The notes beneath the pieces were generated by a model. The model saw nothing but the letters and a program-made list of their open reading frames with translations. It was not told the origin of the DNA and did not search any database. A program made the translations under genes and the position numbers. Below, piece after piece: positions 33,079 to 33,389 of a stretch of DNA of 33,389 bases (within the stretch, counting starts at the first letter, position 1; every line of letters begins with the position of its first letter). The stretch covers positions 1 through 33,389 of the forward strand of contig NZ_FOHN01000029.1 of the NCBI RefSeq assembly GCF_900111595.1, given 5' to 3'. Source of the DNA: [Clostridium] polysaccharolyticum (lineage in GTDB: Bacteria; Bacillota; Clostridia; Lachnospirales; Lachnospiraceae).

Positions 33079-33389
33079 TTATGCACTCCTTGCTGCATAT
33101 GGGGTACGCCCTTGATTATAGGAATGTGGACGCACATGATTGTACCATACATAAGCAAACTCTTTTACCGCCATGTCCAGTTCTTCCTTTGTTTTATAGG
33201 TGAACAGATTTATATGCTCATTTTTCAACGTATTGTAGTATCGTTCCATTGGAGCATTATCGTATGGACAGCCTGCACGGCTCATACTTTGCTGAATATT
33301 CTTCTTTTTACAGAAATCGCTGAACTCTTTCGAGGTAAATTGCCTTCCCTGGTCACTGTGAAGGATTAATCCCTTTCCAGGTTTATGGC
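33079..33389 (-). CDS. IS3-family transposase (OrfB), C-terminal part
   Basis: The frame is open to the right edge, so the gene continues outside. It reads LHSDQG (second catalytic Asp), QFTSKEF, MSRAGCPYDNAPMERYYNTLKNE (third catalytic Glu), and YNHVRPHSYNQGRTP near the end. This is a complete IS3/IS150-type C terminus with intact catalytic residues. It lies just right of the integration module, so the rest of that mobile element may have been replaced or interrupted here. Confidence 0.92.
   Translation of the reverse strand, partial: HKPGKGLILHSDQGRQFTSKEFSDFCKKKNIQQSMSRAGCPYDNAPMERYYNTLKNEHINLFTYKTKEELDMAVKEFAYVWYNHVRPHSYNQGRTPYAARSA

Noticed and set aside
1-33389. Composite transposon bounded by the two IS3 transposases
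   Set aside because: The two IS3 proteins are clearly different in sequence, so they belong to separate elements.

Overview
The window is AT-rich DNA from a Gram-positive anaerobe, most likely a Lachnospiraceae gut or rumen bacterium. The reasons are strong purine-rich ribosome binding sites, a ZTP riboswitch over a split IMP-synthesis gene pair, secreted xylan-type esterases with CBM9 domains, a CotH-CBM2 protein, and IS66, IS3, ISAs1 and Tn916-like modules. This assignment is inference; there is no rRNA or tRNA in the window.

1-1655 is an insertion-sequence graveyard: the 3' end of an IS3 transposase, then an IS66 element with tnpB and tnpC both broken. 1792-2517 is a lone gene (DUF6710-like). 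2518-3329 is non-coding and carries a decayed reading frame and an exact 30-bp direct repeat. 3330-8518 is a tight four-gene operon: an M.TaqI-like adenine methylase with its own recognition domain, a small winged-helix-like protein, a BrxD/DUF2791-like P-loop ATPase and a PD-(D/E)XK nuclease. I read it as a candidate phage-defence or restriction system that matches no cassette I can name. A convergent DUF2971 gene follows.

9928-14869 is a complete Tn7-like transposition operon (tnsA, tnsB, tnsC, tniQ) without CRISPR genes. It is followed by about 210 bp of degenerate repeats with a period near 30 bp, probably transposase-binding sites. Similar motifs occur upstream of the defence operon, so the operon may be transposon cargo; the ends are not settled.

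15579-17745 holds small genes: a tail-anchored HEPN-like protein, a P-loop kinase, and a DUF2804/GNAT chimera. 17863-25115 encodes two secreted proteins, a double feruloyl-esterase-like CE1/CBM9 enzyme and a CotH kinase with a CBM2, separated by a dead ISAs1. 25293-30678 is ordinary chromosome: an orphan Phd antitoxin, ZTP-riboswitch-controlled purine genes (PurO-type IMP cyclohydrolase and stand-alone AICAR transformylase), a GGDEF cyclase, a Nudix hydrolase and a low-molecular-weight phosphatase. 30978-32769 is a Tn916-like integrase with two excisionase-like genes, and the window ends inside another IS3 transposase.
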